Shown here piece after piece: positions 46,943 to 59,788 of a DNA stretch of 64,000 nt. Source of the stretch: Malachius bipustulatus. Its lineage: Eukaryota > Arthropoda > Insecta > Coleoptera > Melyridae. The position numbers and the translations under genes are program-made. The stretch covers positions 38,962,929 to 39,026,928 of the forward strand of contig OU342635.1 of assembly GCA_910589415.1 (NCBI GenBank), in the 5' to 3' direction. Under the pieces are notes generated by a model. The model saw only the letters and a program-made list of their open reading frames with translations, ran no database searches and was not told the origin of the DNA. Each line of letters starts with the position of its first letter. The stretch's first letter is position 1.

Positions 46943-49906
46943 TATATACAGAAAACTATTTCCCATAAATGGCGTTAAAAAATTGCTATTATTATCATGA
47001 CGTACTTCTAAGTATTTCTATAAGTATTAACTTTTATACCTACACAATGTAGAATATTTTATCGGAAGTTTCTTTCGTGAAAACTGAATTTCAGAGCAGT
47101 AATATAAAAATAGTCGCATATAAACTTAATCAAATGAAAAAGTTGCTCTCGAATTAATTTCGTGGGCACATCATAATAAATTATTTCTGAAAAAAATACC
47201 TAAATTTAATTAATTACGGATCATGAAGATTAATTTCATAATATTTATTTTAATACCTTTACAAACTTTTTGCAACTTAAGTTTGCTTTAGTGATTTAGG
47301 GTATCTGAAAGTATTTTTTATGAGGGGAGTTTTCCTCTGATCTTTGAAGCAAATAATGACTTACCTATGAATCATTTTACTCACTTTTCAACAAAGATTA
47401 ATATAAAAGTACAAATTTGTATATAGTAGCGACAATAATAGTTATTATTGATATAAATCTATGATTTGTTACACAAATTTTACAATAATAGACCACAAAA
47501 TAAAATAAAAATTACATTTCAATCATGTATTTAATATGTTTTTTGAATTTTTGTGTCATTAATGCCATTAAAGTATTATTCAAAAGGCTTATCGATTTAC
47601 CACCTGCATTCTAAAATAAACCGGAAAAAAAAACAAATTGAAAGTATTACCATACCACAAAATTTCCTTGGATGATTTTAATTTCCAGCAGAATTTCCTG
47701 TTCGAATAAAGAATTCACATACACTTTAAAACTGCTTAACAAGAAAATCCAACAATTCGCGAATTTCTGCAATTTTAGGGCAGCATTCCATATACCTCCC
47801 TCCGAGAATTGATTTATCCTGTCTCCAGTTTATTCAAGCAACGCTCCCGAAGGGACAAAAAAGCGTAAATAAACTGGAATATGGAAGTAATTTATAAACT
47901 CCTCGGCTGGTGCTAAACGACTCCCACAATTTTCTATCTAGGATAAACTCAATGTTTTCCTGTCTTAATTTATATCTTCTTGCCAATATACCAGTTTAGG
48001 TTGGAACATCAACACTTTTCTCTTACCTGACATATACCTGACATAACGATTATAAAAGCAAATCACTTTATTCCGCATGAGAAAAATGTTTAAGGTGTAA
48101 TTTATCAACAATCGATAGGGAAAATAGTAAATATAAGAAAAAAGTTTTGCTACCTATTGATAAAAATTATCAGAAAGAGAATTATAATTTTTTGTTAATA
48201 CCTACCTAAATTGATTCATTCATGATAATTCTTTAGGTATGCCCATCAATGCTTAAAAATAGTTTCATCCATCTAATTTACTCTGAAAAAATCAGAGAGC
48301 TGTAAAATTGCGTAATATGATAATTTAGTACCTACAGGATCCCTTATGTATATTTATGATGAAATATTCGACGAAAAAAATTATTTTATTCAAATTAGAT
48401 GTTTCACGTCTACATTTTACATTTACAGCATCCAGTTTGAAATACTTTGCAGGAGCAATCATAGAAATCAAAGACGAATTTTACATTGTTTAACAGAACT
48501 TTACCAATAGCTTGTAGCTCTGAGATAATTAAATAAATGTGCATTTTATTGTGTATTAACATGGGTCGCAGTTTGTTGGCTACCTAACCGAGCTGATTAA
48601 ATTTGTTTGTTAATAAGGGTGTAAGTGTATTATTTGGAGCGGAATTGCCCGCACTGACAGGACAATGAAACAAAGCAGAACAATAAGAGGGCTTCAAAAG
48701 TTTTACCATATAGTTTGAGCTGTAAAATGTAATCGTAAAAGACATAATAATGACATGCCTCTAAGAGGAGCGAATGTAATCGGATTTGAGTATAACAACT
48801 ACTCAAACAGATTTAGGTGGTTCAAATAGTTGCGGGACATCAGAAACAAATAATACAGAAAAAGTAAAGCTTTAAATGACTAGCGAGGCGTTTTACTGTA
48901 ACAAAGAAAATCCAGAAAACATTCTTTAAGGATGCTAGAAAAGTGTTAAAGAAAAATAGACATAAGCTAGTTCTGGCAATTATGTAGGATAATTTCTTTT
49001 ATTATTGGGTTGGTAGAAAAAATACCTTATTGGGCTTAATGTAGAAAGTAGAACTTCATCCAACTTAGTCAACAATACTAAATCTGTGAAGATGATATGG
49101 GGGATGGTGAGTACAGTAATCAATAGTGATGAATGAGCATAAGGAGGGGGTTGTCGACAGAAAAGGGACGCGTGGGTCAGTCTGGTGTGTCTAGGAGAGG
49201 TAGATACCAGGCAGCCAGTAACCGTGGGTTTTAGTGTTTCAAGGAAGGATTCATGAGATGTTATTTTCCTTAAACTTTAGGATTTTAAATCTTTTGAGTG
49301 CACTGAGTTTGTTAGAACTACATTTGGTGCTGCTGAGCCTGCTTTCTCACTTCCTTGAACGCCGACATGAATATAAGAGGATATTTGTCTTTGGCCAAAT
49401 GCGTGTAATTGTAAATTTGTAGTGAGCTAAAGAATCAGAGCAGCAGATTATGAATCATTTTTCAGGGGTGGGAACTATGTATTGTGTTCGATTGCTCTAA
49501 AGGAGACTTCACACTACGCGGGACTTTGCTGGCCTGGATTGTCGTGAGCCATGGGAACCGGAAGGCTTAGAGACTCGGAGGCGATAGTTTACCAAGTCTC
49601 GCGCCATGGGTAGCCGCTTTAAAGATGGAATAAAGCTATGGAGAGAAAATGCTGCAGGAGCTGCTTGGCGGGCCCATGCCAAGTTCGTTCTAACGAATTG
49701 CAGATTGAGAGAGTACGTGTTGATCATTCACTTGCGCGCAATAAGCAAGATGTTGATATGAAGTGGTATCGACGACCAGGACGTCTGAAAATTCCTTGAA
49801 AATATTGGCTAATCTATTGCTTGCGATACGACCAGACCATGTGTGAAGGTAGATGAGACTTGAATAGCTTGAGTGGAGTATTTGGGTCTAAAAAGACGTA
49901 TATAAG
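46943..49906. other. 3 kb without a recognised gene
   Basis: Mostly AT-rich. The stretch 49100-49800 is distinctly GC-richer, with open frames on both strands (49234-49422 plus, 49509-49727 minus). I recognise no family there; it may be an eroded element or exon material. Confidence 0.35.
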
Positions 49907-49908
49907 TA

Positions 49909-50764
49909 CAGGGTGTCTGCTTAAGGCTGGCCACCGGCTATATCTCGGAAACTAATGGGCCTATAACCTCAAAATAAAAAAAATTTCGCACATAAGTGAT
50001 CAAGAGAAATTCAATGAAAATATTTTCAAGATGGCCGCATTTCCGGAAATACCAGAAGTTGACACCTACTTCGTTATTTTAACAGGAACACCCTGTATAT
50101 TATTATATTTTTTAAATGTCTGAAGAAATCGAATACAGGTGGTTTTCACCATTGGAATTTAGATTGAATGGTTTATGAGTTATAAACAAGTGAAAATCGA
50201 AAATTTTCAACTTCAAAGCAGTCTAGAACTAGAACGGCTCAAGATATCTAAAAACGGTTTACATGTCCCTATCTTAACTTTTTACATAGTATCCTACTAT
50301 GTGGCTTAAATTTTAATACAGGGTGATGAAAAATCGGATAATTTTCATCACCCTGTATTAAAATTTACTCCATATACTGGGATAAAACGTGAAAAGTTAG
50401 GATAGGGACATGTAAACCGTTTTTGGATATCTTGAGCCGTTCTAGTTCTAGACTGCTTTGAAGTTGAAAATTTTCGATTTTCACTTGTTTATAACTCATA
50501 AACCGCTCAATCTAAATTCCAATGGTGAAAACCACCTGTATTCGATTTTTTCAGACATTCAAAAAATATAATAATATACAGGGTGTTCCTGTTAAAATAA
50601 CGAAGTAGGTGTCAACTTCCGGTTTTTCCAGAAGTGCGGCCATCTTGAAAATATTTTCATTAAATTTCTCGTGATCACTTATGTCTGGAAATTTTTTATT
50701 TTGAGGTTCTAGGCCCATTAGTTTCCGAGATATAGCCGGTGGCCAGCCTTAAGCAGACACCCTG
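49909..50764. mobile_element. foldback element, 856 bp, near-perfect palindrome
   Basis: The termini CAGGGTGTCTGCTTAAGGCT are inverted at the two ends and flanked by TA (49907-49908 and 50765-50766). The arms run almost to the centre at about 50335-50340, where a second CAGGGTGATGAAAA hairpin sits, so the spacer is only a few bases. No ORF is present. A decayed single arm of this family lies at 22752-23185. Confidence 0.9.
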
Positions 50765-50766
50765 TA

Positions 50767-51319
50767 TGAGGAGAGAGAGGGACTAATATTCAAATATCCA
50801 TCCAGCCGTTTCCTGGTAAATCTGTATTGATTTTAACTTTGGTTTGACCCATTTTTTCAGACACATTGCTTTCATTATAGGCACACTATAAACAATAATA
50901 ATTAATCGTGCAATATGTTAGTAGGCTAAGCATGTTGAGAAAAAAATGGCGGGTAAGAGGAACGTTTTACTATAGTTTTGAAATTCTCACCCTTTATGTT
51001 TTTTTGGGCCATTGGATATGAATTTGAATTTTGGAGGGACAAAGTTGGGCCGGAAACTTGCTTTTTTTTACACCTTTTGCCAAAATTTAAGCGCTTTCTA
51101 GTTTTTTGTCTATTTCTAAGAAACGAATCGTTTCTTCGTCAAGTCCATCCAATACATAATTAAAAAAGACAAAATTTTCTACAGTTATCAAATATAACTT
51201 TACGGCTACAAAAGACTTCTAGTATAGCTGACTAACCCGTAGCTAAACCGTTTGAGGAACATTAATTATAAGAAGGCAGACTTAAAGACCTCATCAAAAA
51301 TAGCAACGCTATATACCAC

Positions 51320-51321
<2 letters not shown>
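50767..51321. other. gene-free spacer
   Basis: No recognised content. The 50978-51163 frame lacks a domain. Confidence 0.4.
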
Positions 51322-51354
<33 letters not shown>

Positions 51355-53812
51355 TGTCTTTATTCCACAAAATTCCACACACAAAATAGATATCCATGCA
51401 AAAGGAAAAAAAATTAAATTAGTGATTAGATAAGGCGAAGGCCAGATAGCATATCAAGAATTGATATGCCCTTGCTCTCCTTGACCTTGACAAATGCCAA
51501 TTTATATCGTAAATCATTAAACAGCGTTTCTATCAAAAGTAAATAAATGTAAGAAAGACTCCAACGTTTTCATATATTCTATCAAATATTATTCTAAGCA
51601 AAAAGAAAAACAAAATATTCATCCTGTACGTATACAATACACCAAATAATACAGATAATACAAGTAAAAAGCAAAAACACAACTATGTGTAACAAAAGTG
51701 CCATCCAAAAGTGCGAGCGCCCACCCAAAATGAGGCTGCAAATATTCAAGCAAATAGTTACTACTTATGTAAGCTGTGCACACTGCCTCCGAAACAACTC
51801 CCCAGTGAATTTCTTTTTAAAGTTTCCATCAGTCATGCCCTTCAAAACGTCAGAGAGGGGGCCATAAGTTTTCGCGATCTGATAGCTAAAACTAGCTTTA
51901 AAAGCTTCAGTTTTGTGAGCTGGAATTGATAGGGTACCCCTAAATCTGACATTGAGATTATGCACATCCGACCTAAATGTGATCTTATTAAGTAGATATG
52001 GAGGTTTTTTGTACAGCAAAATCCTGTGACAGAAACAGGATGCATGTAAGAGTCGCCTGTTGGTCATATTAAGCCATTTATTTTCATTTAATTTATACGT
52101 AATGCGCTGTCGACGACGAATTCCATATATCAACCTGAGGCAGGAGTTCTGGAGAACTTGGATTCTGCGAACATCCGCAGAATCAATACTGGGACCATAC
52201 ACAACATCACAGTAGTTCAGCCCAGAGAGTACCATAGAATCACAGAGACTGGACTTCAACTTTTTTGTCATAAAATGTCTTTTATTATATATTAGTTTAA
52301 GTTGATAGTATCCCTTTCTAATGCACTCAGTGACATGTCTCTTGAACCGCAACGAGCTATCAAATATTACCCCCAAGTTCCTGGCTTCTGGGACAACCCC
52401 AACAGCTGCATCTCCCACATTTATCGTAAACACTGGCGAGATAACCTCCACCAAACGCTGAGGACCAAAAAGTAAAATCTTAGTTTTTGATTTGTTAAGA
52501 GACAGACAATGACCCTCAGCATAATCAAGCAACGCTTTAACATCACGTTCTATGCAATCGATGGCGAACCGCATGTTATCCCAATGAAAAGAATGATATA
52601 TTTGTGTGTCATCTGCATACAAGTGAACAGAGCAGGTTTTAATACATTTTGGCAACGCAAAGGTATAAAGTATATACAACAAGGGCCCAAGTATCGAACC
52701 CTGCGGTACCCCCGACGTTACATACCTCGGAGTCGAAATTTTATCATCCAACTGAACCATTTGTTGACGACCTCTCAGGTAACTGGACAACATATTGCAA
52801 ACCTCCACACCAAATCCCACATGCTCACAAATGGCAAGCAACAATACATGGGAAATGGTATCGAAAGCTCTACTAAAATCAAAAAGAACCAGTGCCGTAG
52901 CCAGACCTGCATCCTTAGCTTTTAAGATATCGTCTTTGATATCAGAAAGAGCAGTACTGCAACCATATCTCGGCCGAAAACCCAACTGTCTTACAGGCAG
53001 GATACTGTGCTTATCAAGAAATGTAGATAGCTGCTCACACATTATTTTTTCAAGGATTTTAGAAAGCACAGGTAGTATACTTATTGGTGTGAAATCTTTA
53101 AAACATGTTGGATTGGATTGCTTTGGTATTGGCTTAACAATTGCAATCTTCCAGTCATCTGGAAAAGAACTTGTCTCCAGACAACAGTTCACTATATGAG
53201 TTACATATGGAATAATAATATCACCGCAAAGTGTGAGCATACTCATGCCAATACCATCAAAGCCCACAGACTGAGATTTGATTGAGCAGAGTAAATTCTG
53301 CACATCGTCGCACGAAACAAAGTGAAACCTTAGTGGTGAATCAATGCCATCAAGCCTGGAACTTTTGTAGTGTGTTAATATATTCAAATCGGGAGTACCC
53401 ACATTCATATAAAACCCATTAAAACCCTCAGGATCATTCAAATGAATAGGAACATGAGACCTTTTTGTAGGCTTCAAATAATTCCAGATTGTTTTGGTAT
53501 CTCCGTTGGCTAAACAACAGCTCTGGTAGTATCTCTTCTTTTCAGATCTACACAAAAGAGTCACTTGATTTCGCAGAGACCTATAATAATTGAAGTGATC
53601 CACATTTCGAGTTCGCTTCCATTTTTGCTGTGCCTTATCTCGTAAACTCATTAAAAATCTCAAATTATCCGTCAGCCATGGTGCACGTGGTTTCGTAATT
53701 CGTACGGTTCTGAAAGGAGCATGCGTGTTGAATAATTCAATCAAACACGAGTTAAAAAATGAAACCTTGTCATTGACATCCCTCATTGTAAAGATTTGAT
53801 GCAGTGGTGCAA
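51322..53812 (-). mobile_element. 5'-truncated LINE, 2.5 kb, with ATT microsatellite tail
   Basis: On the minus strand the element starts abruptly just upstream of the RT region near 53812. It runs through a 673-codon frame and a 430-base 3' UTR, then ends GGAATAAAGACATG followed by a TTA repeat of about ten units (51352-51322). A microsatellite-type 3' tail and 5' truncation are typical of CR1/Jockey-group LINE insertions. The undamaged frame suggests a recent insertion. Confidence 0.9.
51765..53786 (-). CDS. LINE reverse transcriptase, uninterrupted 673-residue frame (5'-truncated ORF2)
   Basis: This frame encodes the linker, reverse transcriptase and C-terminal part of a non-LTR retrotransposon ORF2. 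Visible RT landmarks are KPIPKQSNPTCFKDFTPIS (about 218-236), GFRPRYGCSTAL (269-280), LFDFSRAFDT with the first catalytic Asp (301-310), SGVPQGSILGPLL (358-370), and the catalytic YADD box (390-393). Thumb residues (GLNYCDVVYGPS) follow. No RNase H is seen. The endonuclease has been lost by 5' truncation, so the internal Met at 53786 is simply the first one in frame. No stops or frameshifts are present, so the copy is young. The clade is likely CR1- or Jockey-like. Confidence 0.85.
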   Translation of the reverse strand: MRDVNDKVSFFNSCLIELFNTHAPFRTVRITKPRAPWLTDNLRFLMSLRDKAQQKWKRTRNVDHFNYYRSLRNQVTLLCRSEKKRYYQSCCLANGDTKTIWNYLKPTKRSHVPIHLNDPEGFNGFYMNVGTPDLNILTHYKSSRLDGIDSPLRFHFVSCDDVQNLLCSIKSQSVGFDGIGMSMLTLCGDIIIPYVTHIVNCCLETSSFPDDWKIAIVKPIPKQSNPTCFKDFTPISILPVLSKILEKIMCEQLSTFLDKHSILPVRQLGFRPRYGCSTALSDIKDDILKAKDAGLATALVLFDFSRAFDTISHVLLLAICEHVGFGVEVCNMLSSYLRGRQQMVQLDDKISTPRYVTSGVPQGSILGPLLYILYTFALPKCIKTCSVHLYADDTQIYHSFHWDNMRFAIDCIERDVKALLDYAEGHCLSLNKSKTKILLFGPQRLVEVISPVFTINVGDAAVGVVPEARNLGVIFDSSLRFKRHVTECIRKGYYQLKLIYNKRHFMTKKLKSSLCDSMVLSGLNYCDVVYGPSIDSADVRRIQVLQNSCLRLIYGIRRRQRITYKLNENKWLNMTNRRLLHASCFCHRILLYKKPPYLLNKITFRSDVHNLNVRFRGTLSIPAHKTEAFKASFSYQIAKTYGPLSDVLKGMTDGNFKKKFTGELFRRQCAQLT

Positions 53813-53816
53813 CCGT

Positions 53817-53848
53817 TAGTTCACCTAAAAGTTAGTTCACCTAAAACA
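53817..53848. repeat. tandem duplication at the LINE 5' junction
   Basis: GTTAGTTCACCTAAAA occurs twice in a row next to the truncated 5' end of the LINE. It may be a filler or target alteration made at insertion. Confidence 0.6.
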
Positions 53849-53849
53849 C

Positions 53850-56060
53850 ACAATAATCTGATTGGTGTTGGAAACAAGCAAGGAATTGCCTGGAGCCGAT
53901 CACCTCTCTACAAGCTCCTGCTCCTCCCGATATTCGTTTGTCTCCATTTTTCATTATTATTTTCTCCATCATTCATGTAAGGTATATACTTATATTGCGG
54001 AATATGTTTTTTTTGCGCACTCTAGTGGTGAAACGGTTAGTCTTTCAAAAACGAAATCGTTAAATATGAGAAGTGCAGGAAATTTTGTCTACTTTAATTT
54101 TGTATAGAAAACTGAAAAAAATGTAAATTCAAAAAGTTAAAAAGAAAAAAACAAAGTTCTGGGCCAAACTGCCTGCAAATTTCAAATGCGGATTCAGCGA
54201 CACAAAAATCACAGGATGAGAAAATAAAAACTATAGCAGAACTTTTTTCTGGGAATTCTGATATGCCTAGCCTATTTTAATTTTTTCGTTTCACATGAAA
54301 AGAATTACTAGGTTTAATAAATTAATGAAATAAAAAAAAATATAACAGAGAACCTCATAATATAAAGGTATATTATGAAAATGTAGATAATATTATATAG
54401 CTCTATTCACGACTGGTTTTGTAGTAAAATTCACAGACAGTGGTTGGGGTTAACGCTTTGAAAAGGGTGAATATTTTTATTAGAAAAAAAAGTTGAAGCA
54501 AATATCTGCAAAAAGCATTCATCATTGATTAAATAAAACAGACGGAAAAACTTCACAAAAAAGTTCCACATATCAGTAGTCAGAAGACTTCCTCTTAAAG
54601 GGCAAAAAACTGTATTACTATCATTAAATGACAAAGAGAAGCAATGCCTAAGGGCGAATTAATTATTATTAAACAGACGTCTGTGTTCACAAAGAAAAAG
54701 TTACGTTTGAATTGTTTGATTAAATATTATGTACTAATTGTTTGAGAGAGATTAAGCAGACATACCTACCTTAATACAATTTTCAACTAGGTCATTTGAA
54801 TGCGAATTTATCAAACGCGTATATATTTTATTAAAATTTAGGTCTTTAACCAAATGTTACCCGCAGTACAATAATAATTATAATTTATTTGCGGATAAAG
54901 ATCAAGGTAGAAGTGCTGGATGAATGAAAATAACGTCCGGGGTCTTTATCTCATTTTGTAATATTTGATATTGTTTTCTAAGATTCTTCAAAAATAGTTT
55001 TGTTGCTGAGTGACTATGGCGTCTATTCCAATTTTGTCTGAACTTGATTTTTAACTTAGGTTACGTGTTATCAAGTAAATCTCTATCGTATGCCTTATAT
55101 TATTGTATTATATGTCAGAAATTGAACTTTTAAAATCTCAGATTACACCCTACATCCTTCAGTTTTCGATTTCATCTTTTTTAAGTGCATATATCTTTTC
55201 AATTCTTTATAAAATTTTAATTAAATATCTTAAGGAAGATTAAATTAACATTTAAGGTTTCAGTGATCCATAAAATGTATTCGGTGACATACCCACGCGA
55301 TCCAGGCAATAATAATTAAATAATTTCGGTAAGAGGTGTCTTACTGTCTTGTTAACGTTTAATTAATTTAAGCGAGTGAGATGATTCTAAAGTCGATTTG
55401 AATTTGTTTTATTTTCTTTGCAATTTGTTCCATGACATTCTCCTGCTTTACCTTTACCGATACTTTTTTCAATTCTTAGAACTTTGAATTTTTTTGAATT
55501 CACTTCCCCAAATAATTTCCCCTGCCTAACTTATCAAACACATTTCTAGATATAGCAGAATAAAAAGGAGTAGTTTTGGGACGAGATATTTTAATTTTGA
55601 GAACAGGAAACTTTATTTAAAAACACCTTTCCAGACACACTTTTCATTACATACATAGTCTACATTCAAGTGCATATTGTGTAGACATCTAAAATTAAAT
55701 TGCAAGTGCATTTCGAGGGAAAATTGATGTTGAAAGCAATACGACTTAGGTATACGCATATTATATTCTCATATTATGGTTTGCTCCTTTGATAGGTACT
55801 AAGTTATTAATACCTACAGAAACTAGAAGCAAAATTAAATTGCCTTGGCCTAATGTTATTGTCCTAACTACTTACTCTACACATTTGATCCTAGAGTAGG
55901 TTAATATTCCACTTTTAGGTCCCCCTTATATAACAGAAGATAAAAAAACAAGGGATAGGACGATAATATAATTTGAGGTACCTCAAGTGAAAATGTACTG
56001 ACATCGGGGCTTGAACTATAAAAACATAAACGAAGAACTTAAGTGCACTTTAGAAAGGTT
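53850..56060. other. gene-free AT-rich sequence
   Basis: No supported gene. The plus frame 53862-54107 and minus frame 54431-54634 have no recognised domain. Confidence 0.4.
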
Positions 56061-56062
56061 TC

Positions 56063-56257
56063 TTAAAAGCTCTGACTCCACAACTTGGCTTTAGGCGGAT
56101 ACTCCACGCCTCCAACTTGGTTACTTTTCTTGTATTTTATCGTCAAAGGAGTTATATTATGGGCAATGAAAATATCTTGAAAAAATTCTCCTTTATTTTC
56201 CGTGAGTTTTCTCTTTCGTTGACAGTTTTTTACGTCTACTTCCTGATTCTTGATCAT
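56063..56257 (-). other. open frame of unknown function, possible terminal exon
   Basis: A 64-residue minus-strand frame (MIKNQEVDVKNCQRKRKLTE at the start, GGVEYPPKAKLWSQSF at the end) has a composition less AT-driven than its surroundings. An overlapping frame is also open with a Ser/Lys-rich reading. No homologous family is recognised and no good acceptor lies upstream, so it may be chance. Confidence 0.2.
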
Positions 56258-56259
56258 TT

Positions 56260-57400
56260 GATAAGTTGCTGTCCGGAATGAATGACTTTGGGATTTGCGA
56301 GGATGAAAATATTATTCGCTCCGTTATATACCTACAGGTGTTAGTATTAATTGATCATTTAGATGTAATTTCACACAGAAATAAACAGAATCGTGCTACA
56401 CTTACGCATTTCTAGTCATTATTATAAATTACAACTAATAATAATTATATTAATTGGCAGGCTACTAGAAATTTTCATTTTTATTAAACGAACTTGTATG
56501 TGTTTTATGAATTGCTAATTTTATTCCACGCTATAATTTACGCACTAATTATTCTTTAAGTTATTACCATAGAAGGTACAGACTTTATCTTTTATAAGCG
56601 AGGCTGTGAATAAATTTGCGTTAACATGACATTAGCAAGTGTAGTTTTAAAAACGAATTTAAAACATTGACACCATTTTAAACGGAATAAAATTAATGAT
56701 AATATAATAAACATTTCCATTTAAATGTTCCCTCTTGCTCATTAGTATGTATAATACATACGGAAGTATGTTCATATGATCGTGATACGAGATAAAGAGA
56801 AAGTCTCAAATGTTATGCCTCCTCAATAACAACTTCCATCAACTCCAACAACTCCAGCAACTTTAAACAAGACCAAACTTCTAAAAAAAACTTAGTTGTT
56901 ATAGATACTTCCATATTTCTTTTCCTTAGCTCCTTGGCACTTCTATCTGTCATCACTCGTGTAATGACAGAAGTAAGCAAAGTAAAAAAAAATACACTAA
57001 TATCTTGTACCTATGACAGGGTGGAATGTCAGGTAGTCATAACATTAAATCACTTTAGAAAGACTACTTCTGCCCGCAACATAAACTAAGACCGAGTGAA
57101 AGATCGAGTGGACGCAGTTAATCGACCATATTGTGGTGTAGCAGCGAAATTGACTGTTTTTCTAACGAAGCTCATTCATCTGAAGTCAATTTCTTGTAAA
57201 AAAAACACACAAAAAATCATACCATAATCAATCACGTCGAATTACAAAAAAAAAGGAACGATGTCACCACGCCTTGACCAAGTGCTGCTTAAACCAAATG
57301 TTAGGAACGGTAATAACGGTAACAGCCATGGAATCTATTTTTATCGTCCGGAAAAAATGATGGAGATTGACGGAAATGATTCACATATATAACACTCTGT
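56260..57400. other. gene-free AT-rich sequence
   Basis: Nothing recognised. Confidence 0.4.
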
Positions 57401-57553
57401 GTTGATGTATATGAGCGAGCATTTTTCGAGCTGAGAGAGAACAAGGGGAAAAAATTCTGAAAATGCAATGAATGTATCGATGGATCTTAACGTCGTTCAT
57501 GATCCTGCTCGCTTGATGTACCGTCAACCTGCTAATTTTTTGTTTCTGCTGCC

Positions 57554-58280
57554 ATGAGTTTGCCCATGACAGTTTTTGCGGGACGTAAAAGATCGTCAAT
57601 TCCTTCTCCGACTACTGAAGTTCCTTTCAATTCGTCCGTCAACACAGTTCTTAGTCACCTGATGGAGCTCCAAGGAGCTGTAGTCAATGAAATTAAGTTC
57701 CTCAAAAATGAAATTGTCAGCTTCATTTTACTATACCTAAACAGTCCGCAGAAATTGACTCTGTGAAAGCCGAGATGCAGAAAAGCTTGCGGTTAAGTCC
57801 CTAAAAAGTGAAAACAACTACGAGTATCACCTTCGAAACCTTCTCTACCGTCGGATGATGGACACAGATCATTTGTCTCTGGCAAAGTTATTGCTAAGGA
57901 AGCCTCTCCCATTATCAAGTCGAAGAATCCTGAACAGCGGAACGTCGCCACAAAAACTGATTTACGTCAAACTGCTGATCTTCAGAACTTAAAGTCGTTG
58001 GAGTACGGCATATCTCAGGTGGTACCCTTGCTTGACGATATTTGACTTAGTTGTTGAAGATTGTCAAAGTTGAACGTCAATTGAATTACTGCTCGAAAGC
58101 CCGTAATAATTGTGATTTCAAGAAAAAAAAATTTTTTAAACCCTCAAGCTCATATCCCTCAAAACACTATTCAGTTACTCCAATTATCACTTCTTCTCAT
58201 AAGATTATCAGAATATTAAAACCTAAAATTAACTCACGTAAGACTAGTGCTTCATATCATCTTAGCCCTGGAAGTTATTA
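57554..58280 (+). pseudogene. possible decayed retroelement ORF1
   Basis: Starts MSLPMTVFAGRKRSSIPSPT and continues with a heptad-like stretch (VLSHLMELQGAVVNEIKFLK). It then loses frame. Later segments in other frames are basic and Ser-rich (58051-58281). Basic N-terminus plus a coiled coil is common in LINE ORF1 proteins, but no RNA-binding domain is visible, so this is a tentative assignment. Confidence 0.3.
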
Positions 58281-58284
58281 ATAT

Positions 58285-59365
58285 TTAATTATAGACGATA
58301 AACTGCTAAATTGACAACATTGCCTTAACCAAGTTTCAGTTTCACCTGTTGGCTTGAAGATAAGAAGATTCTCATTAAATCCAGCTGTATAGGTATTTCA
58401 TTAAGTGGTGATATCTAAGTGGGAGATTTTCGTTCAAATACGGATTCTCCTGGGAATTCATTAAAACTAAAAATAGATCTCTGTGGATTTTACGAAACCC
58501 ATCTACTAAGTTTTAATCGAAAGCGATGCCGGATGAGAATAATACCGACGTATTTTGTTGATGAAAATGTGCAGTAGTTTTAATAAATAAAATTGAGAAT
58601 TTGAAATGGAATACAATCATTATTATTTATTCCTCACCAAAAATTTCCCTTGTTTTACATTTTAGGCCAAGCAACCGAGCTTTAGAATAACCAAATTCTG
58701 ACAAAAATAGTAATAAAATATCAAAGATGTCTAGGATAGCTCCCGGATCCTAACTACACAGTTTTATACTCGAATTTACCTTTTTTTGTGGGAGTTTTTG
58801 ATTATAAAAGAAAAACTGATGGGCAAATTGTAAAGAATTAGAATTCGAAGAAAATGCTAGCTGGTTCAACCCGAACGGTCCATTAACAAGAGAGTAAACA
58901 AAATAAATCCCGAAGAAAAACGTCTTTTCAAAAACTCGTAATGTCGACATTTTTTGAGTTTTTGTTTAGGCTCTTCGCGACATAGATAGTTACTTTCTGT
59001 GTGCAAAGTCCAGAAGATGCTTTCGGATAATTAGTTATCGCGTAACTGCAATCAGAAGTTCTTCAGACTATATTTTGCAGCGAAGTTGGATGCTCTGGAG
59101 GTCATCTAATTCAAATTTATCAAACGGATTTGTATAGGAGAAGTGTTCAGCTATAAAATGTCAATTTTTATTTTCCTTTTCAATGCTGAAAAATTGGTAA
59201 AAATTGCCCGCAAACGTGAAGGAAATCGCAGGGTGGTCGTGGAGTAGGGGTAGAACAGAAGATGAGGGTACACTACCGCTTGTATTATGCCTGCGCCTGC
59301 CCCTCGTTTGCTGTTTTACCTCCACAGTTTGCGCTAACTAATGGAGTGGGAGGAACTGGCCTAAT
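58285..59365. other. gene-free AT-rich sequence
   Basis: No supported gene. The 58750-58950 minus frame has no domain. Confidence 0.4.
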
Positions 59366-59369
59366 TTAC

Positions 59370-59765
59370 CAAAATTGGACCATTCGAAGGCCTTTATAAA
59401 GAGCACGTCGAAAAAAAGGTCCAAAGAACTAGTGGAGCTTAACAGGAAAGAAAGCCTTTAATAGGCCTATATACTGGGCACTGCAAGTTGAACCAGCATC
59501 TGCCTAGGATGGGTTTAGCGATCAGCGCTGATTGCTTCCTGTGCTTGGAGGATGACGAAACAGCAAAACATATCTTAGGCGAGCAGTGTTCCGCTTTTGG
59601 AAGAACTAGATTACAAACCTTCGGGAGAGGCTTACTGACATCGGAGACATTACCAGTGGGTACATTACCAACTTCTCCAAAGAGGCTTACCTGATGGGGT
59701 TAATATAGCATGACTACATTATGAGCCACAATAGACCTTCGGTAGCGTGGGGGTATCATAATGGA
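59370..59765 (+). pseudogene. LINE 3' end fragment, same family as 4937-6110
   Basis: LIGLYTGHCKLNQHLPRMGL (from about 59459), CFLCLEDDETAKHILGEQC and FGRTRLQTFGRGLL match the tail of the copy at 4937-6110 (LIGLYIGHCKLNYH, CYICLEDEETAEHVL, GRTRHSTYGRGYL). The RNase H and RT are missing. After the stop at 59693-59695 comes the shared 3' tail with GAGCCACAATAGACCTTC. Confidence 0.8.
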
Positions 59766-59788
59766 CCACTCATATACGATAATAGTTA

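Noticed and set aside
52509..53199. Plus-strand ORFs of 134-138 residues
   Set aside because: Antisense shadows of the intact LINE RT frame.
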